In this document: piece after piece, positions 1 through 8,325 of the stretch
Layout: every line of letters starts with the position of its first letter
Numbering within the stretch: the stretch's first letter is position 1
Origin: Micromonosporaceae bacterium
GTDB taxonomy: Bacteria; Actinomycetota; Actinomycetes; Mycobacteriales; Micromonosporaceae
Direction: 5' to 3'
NCBI GenBank assembly: GCA_020027875.1
Contig: JAHRHA010000024.1
Coordinates: 1 to 55,263, forward strand
DNA length: 55,263 bases
Notes under the pieces: generated by a model
Databases searched by the model: none
Told to the model about the DNA's origin: nothing
The model's input: the letters and a program-made list of their open reading frames with translations, nothing else
Translations under genes and position numbers: made by a program

Positions 1-112
1 GCAGTTCGGCGGTCACCGCGGCGTCGGACATGCCGACCGGGTCGGTGTCGACCAGACCGGACAGGCCGGCCCGCAACAGCTGCAACGGGTCCGCCTCGCC
101 GGTCGTACACAT
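1..112 (-). CDS. N-terminus of a DUF222/HNH-endonuclease-type protein (partial)
   Basis: The first 37 codons of a minus-strand gene are visible, with an ATG at 110-112; the rest lies outside the window. The peptide reads MCTTGEADPLQLLRAGL, then LSGLVDTDPVGMSDAAV. A short acidic start followed by a leucine-rich helix and an 'L..LSDAA' stretch is what the DUF222 domain of actinobacterial HNH endonuclease-like proteins looks like at its start. That assignment rests on general resemblance only, because no catalytic HNH part is visible. It is transcribed away from the ABC transporter unit on the other strand. Confidence 0.4.
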   Translation of the reverse strand, partial: MCTTGEADPLQLLRAGLSGLVDTDPVGMSDAAVTAEL

Positions 113-191
113 GTTGTAAGCCTATCGCATCGCCGCATCGGAGCAAGGACCTGCGGCGAGATTTTCTGGCGGTTCCACTGTGGATTTTGCC

Positions 192-248
192 GATCTAGGG
201 CTTAGCGTCGCGGATCGGAGATCAAACCACGGCCGTAAGCCCTAGATC
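192..248. repeat. Dispersed palindromic repeat, copy 1 (GATCTAGGG arms)
   Basis: A perfect 13-bp inverted repeat, GATCTAGGGCTTA at 192-204 and TAAGCCCTAGATC at 236-248, lies between two divergent genes. Related palindromes occur at 12506-12567 and 28920-28988, and the loop sequence GTCGCGGATCGGAGATCAAA recurs near 2538-2557. This looks like a family of extragenic palindromic repeats. A terminator role is unlikely for this copy because the flanking genes diverge. Confidence 0.7.
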
Positions 249-275
249 CCGCAAGCAACTCATCCAGGCTCACTC

Positions 276-304
276 TTGCGCCGCCTGAAGATTTCATCTA
301 GCGT
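276..304 (+). promoter_or_regulatory. Putative promoter of the ABC transporter/TetR unit
   Basis: TTGCGC at 276-281 and TAGCGT at 299-304 are separated by 17 bp and match the actinobacterial vegetative TTGnnn / TAnnnT pattern. The predicted start near 310-312 gives a leader of about 40 nt before the ATG at 353, which has GGAGG at 342-346 as its ribosome binding site. Confidence 0.45.
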
Positions 305-314
305 TGAGTTCAAC
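303..314. promoter_or_regulatory. Putative TetR operator overlapping the -10/start region
   Basis: GTTGAGTTCAAC is a perfect palindrome (two 6-bp halves). It overlaps the end of the predicted -10 box and the transcription start, and a second GTTGAGTT half follows at 319-326. The third gene of the unit encodes a TetR-type repressor, so autoregulation at this site is a reasonable inference, not shown. Confidence 0.4.
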
Positions 315-352
315 AGCCGTTGAGTTTCCCCTACGGGACTCGGAGGTAATCC

Positions 353-1084
353 ATGGAGACCGCGATCGAGGTCCGCAACCTCGTCGTCGAACGCGGCAAG
401 CGCCGCGTACTGCACGGCCTGACCTGTTCCATCCCGCGTGGCAGCGTGACCGGGCTGCTCGGCCCCAGCGGGAGCGGGAAGACCACCCTGATGCGCGCCA
501 TCGTGGGCGTCCAAATCGTGAAGTCGGGTGTCGTGACGGTGCTCGGCGAGCCCGCCGGCACTCCGCGGTTGCGCCACAAGATCGGCTATCTGACCCAGTC
601 GCCGAGTGTGTATGCCGACCTCACCGTGCGCGAGAACGCACGCTACTTCGCCTCGCTCTACAAGGGAATTACCCCAGCTGATGCCGACAACGCGGTCGAG
701 ATGGTCGGCCTCGGCGACGCCGCGAATCAGCTTGTCGCGACGCTCTCCGGCGGCCAACGCGCCCGCGCCTCGCTCGCCTGCACTCTCGTGAGCCGGCCCG
801 AGGTACTCATCCTCGACGAGCCCACGGTCGGGCAGGACCCCGTGCTACGCGATGAGCTATGGCACCAGTTCCGTGCCATGGCCGCGGCCGGGACGACCCT
901 TCTCGTCTCGAGCCACGTCATGGACGAGGCCAGCCGATGCGACCGGCTGCTGCTCATCCGCGAGGGCGCGCTCATCGCCGATGACACTCCCGACCTCGTG
1001 CGGGCGTCGGCCGGCACCAACGACCTCGATGCGGCGTTCCTGCACCTGATCCGAACCATGGAGAAGACGGGAGTGGCGTCATGA
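353..1084 (+). CDS. ABC transporter ATP-binding protein
   Basis: This 243-aa nucleotide-binding subunit would power the ABC-2 permease encoded directly after it. The Walker A motif GPSGSGKTT lies around residues 38-46, the ABC signature LSGGQRAR is near residue 130, and Walker B with its catalytic glutamate reads VLILDEPT shortly after, followed by SSHVMDEA, which supplies the switch histidine. The length and the order 'ATPase then permease' fit the DrrA/CcmA-like export ATPases. The stop codon overlaps the next start as ATGA, so the two are probably translationally coupled. The ATG at 353 is preceded by CGGAGGTAATCC, a strong ribosome binding site. The substrate cannot be inferred. A TetR gene downstream suggests a drug or small-molecule efflux role. 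Confidence 0.9.
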   Translation: METAIEVRNLVVERGKRRVLHGLTCSIPRGSVTGLLGPSGSGKTTLMRAIVGVQIVKSGVVTVLGEPAGTPRLRHKIGYLTQSPSVYADLTVRENARYFASLYKGITPADADNAVEMVGLGDAANQLVATLSGGQRARASLACTLVSRPEVLILDEPTVGQDPVLRDELWHQFRAMAAAGTTLLVSSHVMDEASRCDRLLLIREGALIADDTPDLVRASAGTNDLDAAFLHLIRTMEKTGVAS

Positions 1085-1836
1085 GCCCGCGAATCTTAGG
1101 TAGCACAACGAAGCGCATTCTCAACCAACTGCGACACGACCATCGCACCGTCGGACTACTCGTGATAGTCCCAATACTCCTGCTGACCTTGCTCTACTTC
1201 ATGTTCAAGAACGAGGCACTCCTGCCCGGGCAGCCGTCCACGTTCGACCGAATCGGCTTGATCATGCTGGGCGTCTTCCCGTTCGTGATCATGTTTCTCA
1301 TTACGAGCATCGCCATGCTGCGGGAGCGCACGACCGGAACGTTGGAGCGTCTGTTGACGACCCCGATGGGCAAGCTTGACCTGCTCTTCGCGTACGGCAT
1401 CGCCTTCGGTATCGCGGCCGCAATCCAAGCGTCCATCGCAGCAGGCGTCGCGTACTGGCTCTTCGACCTCGACACGGCCGGCAGCACAAGCCTGGTCATC
1501 CTGATCGCCATCGCCAACGCGGTGCTCGGCGTGGCGCTCGGCCTGTTCTGCAGCGCCTTCGCGCGCACCGAGTTCCAGGCGGTTCAGTTCATGCCGATCG
1601 TGGTCATTCCGCAGTTCCTCCTGTGCGGCCTGTTCGTGGCTCGCGATCAGATGGCCGGCTGGCTGCAGGCGATCAGCGATGCGCTGCCGATGTCGTACGC
1701 GGTCGAGGCCCTCCAGCAGGTTGGAGCCCACGCGGACGCGACCGACACCCTATGGCGCGATCTCGGCATCGTGGTCGGCTGCGTCGTGGTGGCGCTGACC
1801 CTCGCGGCGGCAACCCTGCGCCGCCGCAGCCCCTAG
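1081..1836 (+). CDS. ABC-2 type transporter permease
   Basis: This 251-aa membrane subunit has about six hydrophobic segments: one near residues 24-42, two in the first half (around LGVFPFVIMFLITSIAM), and the remainder between 100 and 245. The hydrophilic RERTTGTLERLLTTPMGKLDLL stretch after the second segment is the typical coupling region of the ABC-2/DrrB family. It overlaps the ATPase gene by 4 bp. The very end of the gene is part of a perfect 19-bp tandem duplication (1822-1859) that repeats the stop codon region. The substrate is unknown. Confidence 0.88.
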   Translation: MSPRILGSTTKRILNQLRHDHRTVGLLVIVPILLLTLLYFMFKNEALLPGQPSTFDRIGLIMLGVFPFVIMFLITSIAMLRERTTGTLERLLTTPMGKLDLLFAYGIAFGIAAAIQASIAAGVAYWLFDLDTAGSTSLVILIAIANAVLGVALGLFCSAFARTEFQAVQFMPIVVIPQFLLCGLFVARDQMAGWLQAISDALPMSYAVEALQQVGAHADATDTLWRDLGIVVGCVVVALTLAAATLRRRSP

Positions 1837-1859
1837 AGTCCGCCGCAGCCCCTAGAGTC
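1822..1859. repeat. 19-bp tandem duplication across a stop codon
   Basis: CGCCGCAGCCCCTAGAGTC occurs at 1822-1840 and again directly at 1841-1859. The first copy contains the TAG stop of the permease gene. A third, degenerate start (CGCCGAAGC) follows at 1860. Confidence 0.85.
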
Positions 1860-1890
1860 CGCCGAAGCACCGAGCCACGGATGGAGGAGC

Positions 1891-2577
1891 GTGGTACGCA
1901 CCGGTAGGCGCCCGGGCAACCAGGGCACCCGCGAGGCGATCCTGGCCGCCGCGCGCCAGGCGTTCGCCGAGAGCGGGTACGACGGTGCGTCCATCCGCCT
2001 CATCGCGGCGGGCGCGGGGGTTGACCCCGCGCTCGTGCACCACTACTTCGGTACGAAGGACCAGCTGTTCCTCGACGCGATACAGGCACCCTTCGATCCG
2101 GCGAAGATCCTGCCCTCGGTGCTCGCGAAGGGGGTCGACGGGATCGGCGAACGGCTGATCCGGACGCTCCTCAGCGTCTGGGATTCGGCCGCGGGCGGGG
2201 CCGCCGCCGCTCTCATCCGGAGCGCCATGAGCAACGAGCTCATCGCCAAGATGATGCGCGAGTTCATCGTCAATCGAATCCTGCGCCGGGTGGCGAAGGA
2301 TCTCGACCTCGACCCGGACGAGGGTCCGATCCGGGCGAACCTGGTCGCCACCCAGATTGGCGGTCTCATCATGATGAGGTACATCATCAAGATCGAACCC
2401 CTGGCCAGCGCACCGCCCGAGACGATCGTGGCGCTGATTGGCCCCACGATCCAGCGCTACATCGTGGATCCCCTGCCCGGCACACCCCTGCCGAACCCAC
2501 CCCTGCCGAACCCACCCCCGCCGATCAAGGAAAAACGGTCGCGGATCGGAGATCAAAGCCCGGCAACAAGTCTTTGA
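1891..2577 (+). CDS. TetR family transcriptional regulator
   Basis: This 228-aa regulator starts at a GTG behind GGAGGAGC. Residues 8-60 form the TetR helix-turn-helix domain, with AILAAARQAFAESGYDGAS leading into IRLIAAGAGVDPALVHHYFGTK. The rest is a helical ligand-binding domain of usual size. The C-terminus is odd: a proline-rich tail built from a 15-bp repeat (CCCCTGCCGAACCCA at 2485-2499 and 2500-2514, with a degenerate third copy) followed by residues encoded by part of a dispersed palindromic element. It lies about 50 bp behind the ABC permease and probably represses the whole unit. The inducer is unknown. Confidence 0.9.
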   Translation: MVRTGRRPGNQGTREAILAAARQAFAESGYDGASIRLIAAGAGVDPALVHHYFGTKDQLFLDAIQAPFDPAKILPSVLAKGVDGIGERLIRTLLSVWDSAAGGAAAALIRSAMSNELIAKMMREFIVNRILRRVAKDLDLDPDEGPIRANLVATQIGGLIMMRYIIKIEPLASAPPETIVALIGPTIQRYIVDPLPGTPLPNPPLPNPPPPIKEKRSRIGDQSPATSL

Positions 2578-2580
2578 TCT
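2550..2580. terminator. Hairpin between convergent genes; partial copy of the dispersed palindrome
   Basis: AGATCAAAG at 2550-2558 pairs perfectly with CTTTGATCT at 2572-2580. The hairpin spans the TetR stop codon and lies 12 bp from the stop of the convergent regulator gene, so it could serve as a two-way terminator. The bases just before it (about 2538-2557) match the loop of the palindrome at 192-248. Confidence 0.5.
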
Positions 2581-2591
2581 ACGAGGAGCAC

Positions 2592-4262
2592 CTAGCGGCG
2601 GGCGCTCGCGTAGACCCGGGTTGGCCGGGACAGCCACCAGCCGGCCGCGGCACGAACCGGCGCGGGCGCCTCCCCATCGTCGCGGACGCGGGCGAGCAGC
2701 CTGAGGTTCTGTGCGATACCGAGCGCGTAGACAAGGCTCGTCAGCGCCGCCGCGCTGTGACGTACCCGGTGGCTTCGCCAGCTTCGGCCGTGCTGGGAGA
2801 TCGCGCTTAGATAGAAGAGATCCGAACTAGCCCCGCCGACGTGTCCGATGGTCTGAACCGCGGCCTCGGACACCTCCGGGGGCAGGCCGGGCGCCAGGAT
2901 GAGACGCTCCACGATCGGGCGCTGATCCGCTCCACCTATCACCCGTACGCCCCAGAGCAGCGACGCGGCAAGGGTGCCGTCGACTGCAGGCCGGTTCAGC
3001 TCGGCACCGAGCGCGCCGGCCACGGCCGGAGCGTAAGGCGTCGCGCGGATCAGCATCGAGGCGTAGAGCCGCACATCGAGCACTGGGGCGTAGAGCATCT
3101 CGTCCACGAGCACGGGCAGCAGGTTGTCGGTGAGCCCGGGCGCGTGCCGGCTCAGCTCGGCGGCCGCCGCGGCGACGATTCGCCTCACCACCACCGCTGA
3201 GGTGGACCGCGCGGCCAAGCGGCCGGCCGAGAGCACCTCGTGCAGGTGCCGGTCGTCCGCCAATGCCCGGCGCAGACCTGTCTCAGCGCCGGTTCGCAAC
3301 GCAACGGGCATCCGGCGCAACAGCTCGACCCCCAAGGCCGCCGCGTCGTTGAAGGAGTCCGGGTTCTGCAGCAGCTCGGACACGGCCGGCACGAGGCCGC
3401 TCAGCTGCGCCGGGCGGAAGTGCCCATAGCGCACCTTCCGGACGCACGCCAGAAGCGCGCCGTATCGGGTGCGTTCGTTGGTGGGGCGGGTGAGCTGCCC
3501 GAGCACGAACCGGTTGGCGTCGGGGTGAGCGCTGCCGTCGAGCACACTGACCGGTTCGATGAAGACCTGGTTGGCCGGGTCGCCGACCAGGCTCACGCAG
3601 GCCGCCACGGCGGCCTGCTGGCCGGTCGGGTGCCCGAGTAGCCGGTTGAACGCCTCGAATCGCTGCATCCAGGGCAACCCGTCCGCGACGATCATCTCTT
3701 CCAGCAACCTCGTGGCGAGTTCGAACCAGAGTCGACTCGGCACGATCAGCAGCGACGGCATCGTGGAGAGCTGCCCGGTGAGTTCGTCCCAGTGCCAGCC
3801 CGACATCGGCTCGCTCGACAGCGCCCGCTCGAGCATCTCCTCGAGCCTCGCCTGCGCCTGGGAGCCGGCCGGCGGAGCCTCACCGCGGGAGAGGATGGGA
3901 GGGCCGGCCGCCGCCGGCGCGGCGTACCGGTAGATCGTGTCGGCGGTCGCGACGAGCTGCCCGGGTGACAGGTCGAGCAGCTCCTCGTAGCGCCGGATGG
4001 TGAGGTAGGACGCCCGCCCCTTGGCCGTCTCCCACCGCGAGATCGTGCTCTCGCTGGCGCCGTTCGGGTAGCTGCCGCCCCGAAACGCCGCCGCGAACAC
4101 CGACGCCCTTGCCCACTCCTGGTTCGAGGCGAGGACCCGGTTGACCCGCAGGAGCCACGCTACCCGTTCGGCCATCCCGGACGTGCCGGCCGACGCCCCC
4201 GTGGGCCGGTACGGGCGACCGCGAGGGGTACGCGGTGCACCACTGTCCGTGTTCGTCGGCAT
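2592..4262 (-). CDS. XRE-type helix-turn-helix protein with long helical C-terminal region
   Basis: This is a 556-aa protein. After a basic, flexible N-terminus of about 30 residues, a helix-turn-helix domain covers roughly residues 30-105; its recognition part includes SESTISRWETAKGRASYLTIRRYEELLDLSPGQL. The remaining 450 residues are alanine/leucine-rich and look like repeated helical hairpins (HEAT-like), for example around the stretches LLPVLVDEMLYAPVLDVRLYA and PPEVSEAAVQTIGHVGG. No enzymatic motif is visible. Such large XRE proteins are common in Micromonosporaceae and most are uncharacterised. The start ATG has no clear Shine-Dalgarno sequence, so a leaderless message is possible. The gene converges on the TetR gene with only 14 bp between stops. 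Confidence 0.75.
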   Translation of the reverse strand: MPTNTDSGAPRTPRGRPYRPTGASAGTSGMAERVAWLLRVNRVLASNQEWARASVFAAAFRGGSYPNGASESTISRWETAKGRASYLTIRRYEELLDLSPGQLVATADTIYRYAAPAAAGPPILSRGEAPPAGSQAQARLEEMLERALSSEPMSGWHWDELTGQLSTMPSLLIVPSRLWFELATRLLEEMIVADGLPWMQRFEAFNRLLGHPTGQQAAVAACVSLVGDPANQVFIEPVSVLDGSAHPDANRFVLGQLTRPTNERTRYGALLACVRKVRYGHFRPAQLSGLVPAVSELLQNPDSFNDAAALGVELLRRMPVALRTGAETGLRRALADDRHLHEVLSAGRLAARSTSAVVVRRIVAAAAAELSRHAPGLTDNLLPVLVDEMLYAPVLDVRLYASMLIRATPYAPAVAGALGAELNRPAVDGTLAASLLWGVRVIGGADQRPIVERLILAPGLPPEVSEAAVQTIGHVGGASSDLFYLSAISQHGRSWRSHRVRHSAAALTSLVYALGIAQNLRLLARVRDDGEAPAPVRAAAGWWLSRPTRVYASARR

Positions 4263-4507
4263 AGCACAGCATTTATTTCATGGCTAGCTATCCCTTGCAA
4301 GGCCGCGAGGTCCGCCACTCGGGTGCACCTATCCTGACCGAGCGGTGGGGGGTGCAGGTGGGGGTGTCCGGATCGTCACCAGATCCGGACCGAAGACCAC
4401 GGTGGACCGCCCGTACGTTCCGCGGGTTCCGCCTGAGCCCCGGGACCCGACGGGCGCGGGCGGCCCACCGTGTCTTCGGCATGCCGTGCCTTCGACTACT
4501 CGTAGCG

Positions 4508-6328
4508 TCAGACCGGGCGGGTCTGCTCCAGCCAGGCCGAATGCAGGCGCCCGTAGATGGAATCGGTCTCCCGGACCAGCGACGCGTGCGGGCCACGCTG
4601 AACCACCCGGCCGCCATCGAACACGATGACCTCGTCGGCCGACTCGGCCGTGGACAGCCGATGCGCGATGGCCACCGTCGTCCGACCCCGGGTGACCGCG
4701 TCCAGCGCACGCTGCAACCTGACCTCGGTGGCCGGGTCGACCGCGCTCGTCGCCTCGTCCAGGACGAGCAGATCCGGATCGGCGACGTATGCGCGGACCA
4801 GCGCCACGAGCTGTCGCTCTCCCACCGACAGCGCCTCTCCGCGTTCACCCACCGGCGTCTCGAGCCCAGCGGGCAGTCCCTCCACCCAGTCGGTGAGTCC
4901 CAGCTCGGTGAAGGCGAGCGCCAGATTCTCGTCCGACAGCGCCGGCCGGGCGAAGCGCACGTTCTCCGCGATGGTGGCATCGAAGAGGAAGCCGTCCTGC
5001 GGCACGAGCACGACCCGGCGACGCAGCGAGGCGAACCGGACGTCGGTGAGCGGTACGCCGGAGAGCAGCACCCCTCCGCTGGTCGGATCCATCAGCCGGG
5101 TGAGGAGCTTGGCGAAGGTCGTCTTGCCCGAACCGGTCTCGCCCACCACAGCCACCCGGGACTTGCCCTCGACCACCAGGTCCACGTCTGTCAGCACCGT
5201 TGGTCCCATTTCTCCGGCACCGGCGGGGTAGGCGTAGTGGACGTCGCGGAAACGGACGTCGATAGGCCCGACCGGGAGGTCGCGACCGGACTCGGCCGGA
5301 TCAAAGACGTCGGGTGCCACGTCCAGTACGTCGAGCACCCGGCGCCAGCCGGCGACCGCGTTCTGGGCCTCGTTGAGCACCTCGGTCGCGATCTGGACCG
5401 GCTGCACGAACAGGGCCACCAGGAACAGGAACGCGGTCAACGCGCCGACCCCCAGCGATCCGCCCACGCCCAGAAGCACGCCGACGACGACCACCGACGC
5501 GGTCGCCAGGCCGGCGGCGAGCTCTCCGGCGGAGAACGAGAGGACGCTCGTGCGCAGCGCCCGGTACTGAGCCGCCCGGTGGCTCTCGATGGCGTCGTCC
5601 AATTTCGTCGCGGTGCGCCCGCCTACGCCGTACGCCCGGATGACCTCGGCCCCGACCACGCTCTCGCTGACCGCGCCGAGCATGGCCCCGACGCGGGTGC
5701 GAACTTCGCCGTACGCGGCGGCCAGCCGGCGCTGGAACAGGCGGACCACCAGCATCAACGGCACGAACGCGGCGTACACCACCAACGCCAGTTGCCACGA
5801 ATAGATCGCCATCACGACCGTGGTGACTACGATCTGGCCGATGCTGACGACGAGGATGACGCCGCCCCACTGTAGAAACTGGGTGATCTGGTCGATGTCG
5901 CTGGTTACCCGCGAGGTGAGCACGCCACGTCGTTCGGACTGCTGGTGCAGCATCGACAGGTCGTGGATGTGCCGGAAGGTCCGCGCCCGCACGGTCGCCA
6001 GGGCAGTCTCGCTGACCGTGAACAGGCGCCGCATCATCAGGTACGAACACCAGGTGGTCACGGCTAGTACTCCGGCTGTGGCGGCGACGATTGCAACGAT
6101 CACGCCGACGTCTGGGCCACCGGGGGCGAGCAGGCCGTGGTCGATGCCGAGCTGAACGGCGACGGGGACGGAGACCCGGCCGGACATCGCGATGACGGAC
6201 AGGCCGAGCGTTCCGGCCAGGCCGACGCGAAGCTCGGGCGAGAGTGCCAGGCCCCGCCGGATGGTGTGCAGCGACGAGGGCAGCTTGGCGCCCGCCGCCT
6301 CGGTGGTGAGCGCCTCTGTCGTGGTCAC
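4508..6328 (-). CDS. ABC exporter half-transporter, subunit with catalytic Walker B
   Basis: This 606-aa protein has an N-terminal transmembrane domain (about six segments between residues 35 and 320) and a C-terminal ATPase domain. Walker A is VGETGSGKTT, Walker B is LLVLDEATSAVD with the catalytic glutamate, and the switch histidine is in AIAHRLSTA. The signature motif is altered to LSVGERQ instead of LSGGQ. It overlaps the upstream exporter gene by 4 bp, so the two are translationally coupled. The altered signature complements the defects in the partner (Asp in Walker B, no switch His), which is the layout of heterodimeric exporters with one degenerate ATP site. Lipid, peptide or drug export is possible; the substrate is unknown. 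Confidence 0.9.
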   Translation of the reverse strand: MTTTEALTTEAAGAKLPSSLHTIRRGLALSPELRVGLAGTLGLSVIAMSGRVSVPVAVQLGIDHGLLAPGGPDVGVIVAIVAATAGVLAVTTWCSYLMMRRLFTVSETALATVRARTFRHIHDLSMLHQQSERRGVLTSRVTSDIDQITQFLQWGGVILVVSIGQIVVTTVVMAIYSWQLALVVYAAFVPLMLVVRLFQRRLAAAYGEVRTRVGAMLGAVSESVVGAEVIRAYGVGGRTATKLDDAIESHRAAQYRALRTSVLSFSAGELAAGLATASVVVVGVLLGVGGSLGVGALTAFLFLVALFVQPVQIATEVLNEAQNAVAGWRRVLDVLDVAPDVFDPAESGRDLPVGPIDVRFRDVHYAYPAGAGEMGPTVLTDVDLVVEGKSRVAVVGETGSGKTTFAKLLTRLMDPTSGGVLLSGVPLTDVRFASLRRRVVLVPQDGFLFDATIAENVRFARPALSDENLALAFTELGLTDWVEGLPAGLETPVGERGEALSVGERQLVALVRAYVADPDLLVLDEATSAVDPATEVRLQRALDAVTRGRTTVAIAHRLSTAESADEVIVFDGGRVVQRGPHASLVRETDSIYGRLHSAWLEQTRPV

Positions 6329-8157
6329 ACGACCACCTCGGCTTCTTCGTCGTACGCGTGCTCACGCTCACGCTCGGCGTCGGCCTTCTCGTAGGCGGTG
6401 ACCAGGTCCGCGTACCCCGGCGCCGTCGCGAGCAACTCACGGTGCGTGCCGCGAGCGACCACCCGGCCATGCTCGAGGTAGACGACCTCGTCGGCGAGGG
6501 CGATCGTGGCACGCCGGTACGCGACCACAAGGACCGACGTGCTCTCCTCCCGGAGGCCCCGCAGGATGGCGGCCTCCACCCGTGGATCCACAGCGCTGGT
6601 GGCGTCGTCAAGCACGAGCAGGCCCGGCCTGCCGGCCAATGCGCGGGCCAGGGTGAGTCGCTGACGCTGCCCACCCGACAGGGACGTTCCGCGCTCGCCC
6701 ACCATGGTGTCCGGCCCGTCCGGCAGCCGGTCGACGAAGCCGTCGGCCTGGGCGCGGCGCAGAGCCACGGATTCGGTCGCCTCGTCGATATCCTCTCGGC
6801 CCAGGGTCACGTTTCCCCGCACGCTGTCGTCGAACACGAACGGCACCTGGGACACCAGCGCCACCGTCGCGGCCAGGTCGGCTGCGGTCAGGTCCCGTAT
6901 GTCCACGCCGTCGAGCTCAATGGTGCCAGCCGCCGGGTCGACCAGACGCGCCGCGAGCGACGCGATGGACGACTTGCCCGAACCCGTCGGACCCACGAGA
7001 GCGATGGTCCGGCCGGCCGGCACCTCGAACGAGACATCGTGCAGCACGGGCACCGCGGCGTCGTAGGCGAAGCCGACATGACGAAAGCGGAGCGACGCGG
7101 GTGAGTACACCGACGAGGGCAGCGGCGTCGCCCCGTACCGCATGTCGCCGGTCGCCGTCAGCACCTCCTGCACCCGCTCCCAACCCACGACGCTGCGCGG
7201 GAGCTCAGTGAGCACCCAGCCGATGGCTCGGATAGGGAAGGCCAGCACGGTGAACAGGAACGCGACGGTGACCACGTCCGCGATCCCGACCGCTCCCTGG
7301 CGCAGCCGAAGCACCCCGACGACGAGCACGGCGAGGGTGCCGAGGCTGGGCAGGATCTCCAGCAGCGGGTCGAAGAGCCCGCGCAGCCGCCCTACCCGGA
7401 TCATGGCGTCGCGGAGCTCCTGGGCCCGCGCGGCGAACCGCAGCGTCTCGTCGTGCTCGCGGCCCATCGTCTTGACGACGAGGGCACCATCGAAGCTCTC
7501 GTGGGCGATCGCGCTCGTCTCGGCCCGCAGGGCCTGGGCGCGCTCGATCCGGGGCGACATGAGCCGGGAGTAGACGACGTTGAGCCCGAATAGCGCCGGG
7601 AAGATCGCGAGCCCGATGACCGCGAACGGCCAGTCGATCACAAAGAGCGCCACGATCGCGGCGAGCAGCATCAGCAGCGTGCCGACGGCGAACGGCATCG
7701 GCGCGATCGGGAACCACATCGCCTCGACGTCGGCGTTCGCGTTGGACAGCAGCGTGCCGGTCGCATGACGGCGGTGCCAGGCCAGCGGCAGGTCGAGGTA
7801 TCGGCGGGTCACCTGGCGGCGGTAGGTGGCCTGCAGCCGGAACTGCATCGCGCCGGCACCCAACCGGCGCCCGAAGATCGCGCAGACCTTCAGCAGAGAC
7901 AGGCCGAGAATCGCTGCGGCGGCGAACGCGAGCGTCGACGGTACGACGCGTCGGCTCTCGAGTGCGGGTACGACGACCTTGCCCACCACCTCGCCGATGA
8001 CGACCGCGCCGCCGATCGTCAGCAGGCCGAAGGCGGTGCTGCCGACGAGCGATATGGCGAAGACCCGAGGCTCCGATCTGATGCCGCGACCGAGCACGCG
8101 CAGGCCCTCGCCGAGCACGCCGGCCGCTACCCGCTCGCCCGTCGTCACCCCGCTCAC
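6325..8157 (-). CDS. ABC exporter half-transporter, subunit with degenerate ATP site
   Basis: This subunit of about 610 aa has a transmembrane domain followed by an ATPase domain with Walker A VGPTGSGKSS and a canonical LSGGQRQR signature. Walker B reads LLVLDDATSAVD, with Asp replacing the catalytic Glu, and the switch position reads VVAYRR, with Tyr in place of His. I chose the GTG at 8155-8157 because GAGGAA precedes it by a suitable distance. An open frame continues upstream to a GTG at 8217, but that part runs into a 13-bp tandem repeat and would add an atypical leader. It is cotranscribed with the partner subunit gene. Confidence 0.88.
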   Translation of the reverse strand: MSGVTTGERVAAGVLGEGLRVLGRGIRSEPRVFAISLVGSTAFGLLTIGGAVVIGEVVGKVVVPALESRRVVPSTLAFAAAAILGLSLLKVCAIFGRRLGAGAMQFRLQATYRRQVTRRYLDLPLAWHRRHATGTLLSNANADVEAMWFPIAPMPFAVGTLLMLLAAIVALFVIDWPFAVIGLAIFPALFGLNVVYSRLMSPRIERAQALRAETSAIAHESFDGALVVKTMGREHDETLRFAARAQELRDAMIRVGRLRGLFDPLLEILPSLGTLAVLVVGVLRLRQGAVGIADVVTVAFLFTVLAFPIRAIGWVLTELPRSVVGWERVQEVLTATGDMRYGATPLPSSVYSPASLRFRHVGFAYDAAVPVLHDVSFEVPAGRTIALVGPTGSGKSSIASLAARLVDPAAGTIELDGVDIRDLTAADLAATVALVSQVPFVFDDSVRGNVTLGREDIDEATESVALRRAQADGFVDRLPDGPDTMVGERGTSLSGGQRQRLTLARALAGRPGLLVLDDATSAVDPRVEAAILRGLREESTSVLVVAYRRATIALADEVVYLEHGRVVARGTHRELLATAPGYADLVTAYEKADAEREREHAYDEEAEVVV

Positions 8158-8191
8158 CGCCCGTTCCTCGCCGCCCTGCTCGCCATTCCTG

Positions 8192-8230
8192 ACCTGGTCA
8201 CCACACCTGGTCACCACACCTGGTCACCAC
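8192..8230. repeat. 13-bp tandem repeat, three copies
   Basis: ACCTGGTCACCAC is repeated exactly at 8192-8204, 8205-8217 and 8218-8230, in the gap between two divergent genes. The unit is not a multiple of three, which supports a non-coding location and the shorter start chosen for the ABC exporter gene. Confidence 0.9.
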
Positions 8231-8325
8231 CCGCCGCAACGCAGGTCCTTACACTCTCATGCCCGCGGCCCAGACGATGCGGCCCCATCGTCCCTGGGGT
8301 GTGACCGTGCCGACTGCTGGGTAAC

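Noticed and set aside
4280..5875. Long plus-strand open frame, 531 codons
   Set aside because: It is antisense to the ABC exporter gene with no conserved motif; a codon-bias shadow.
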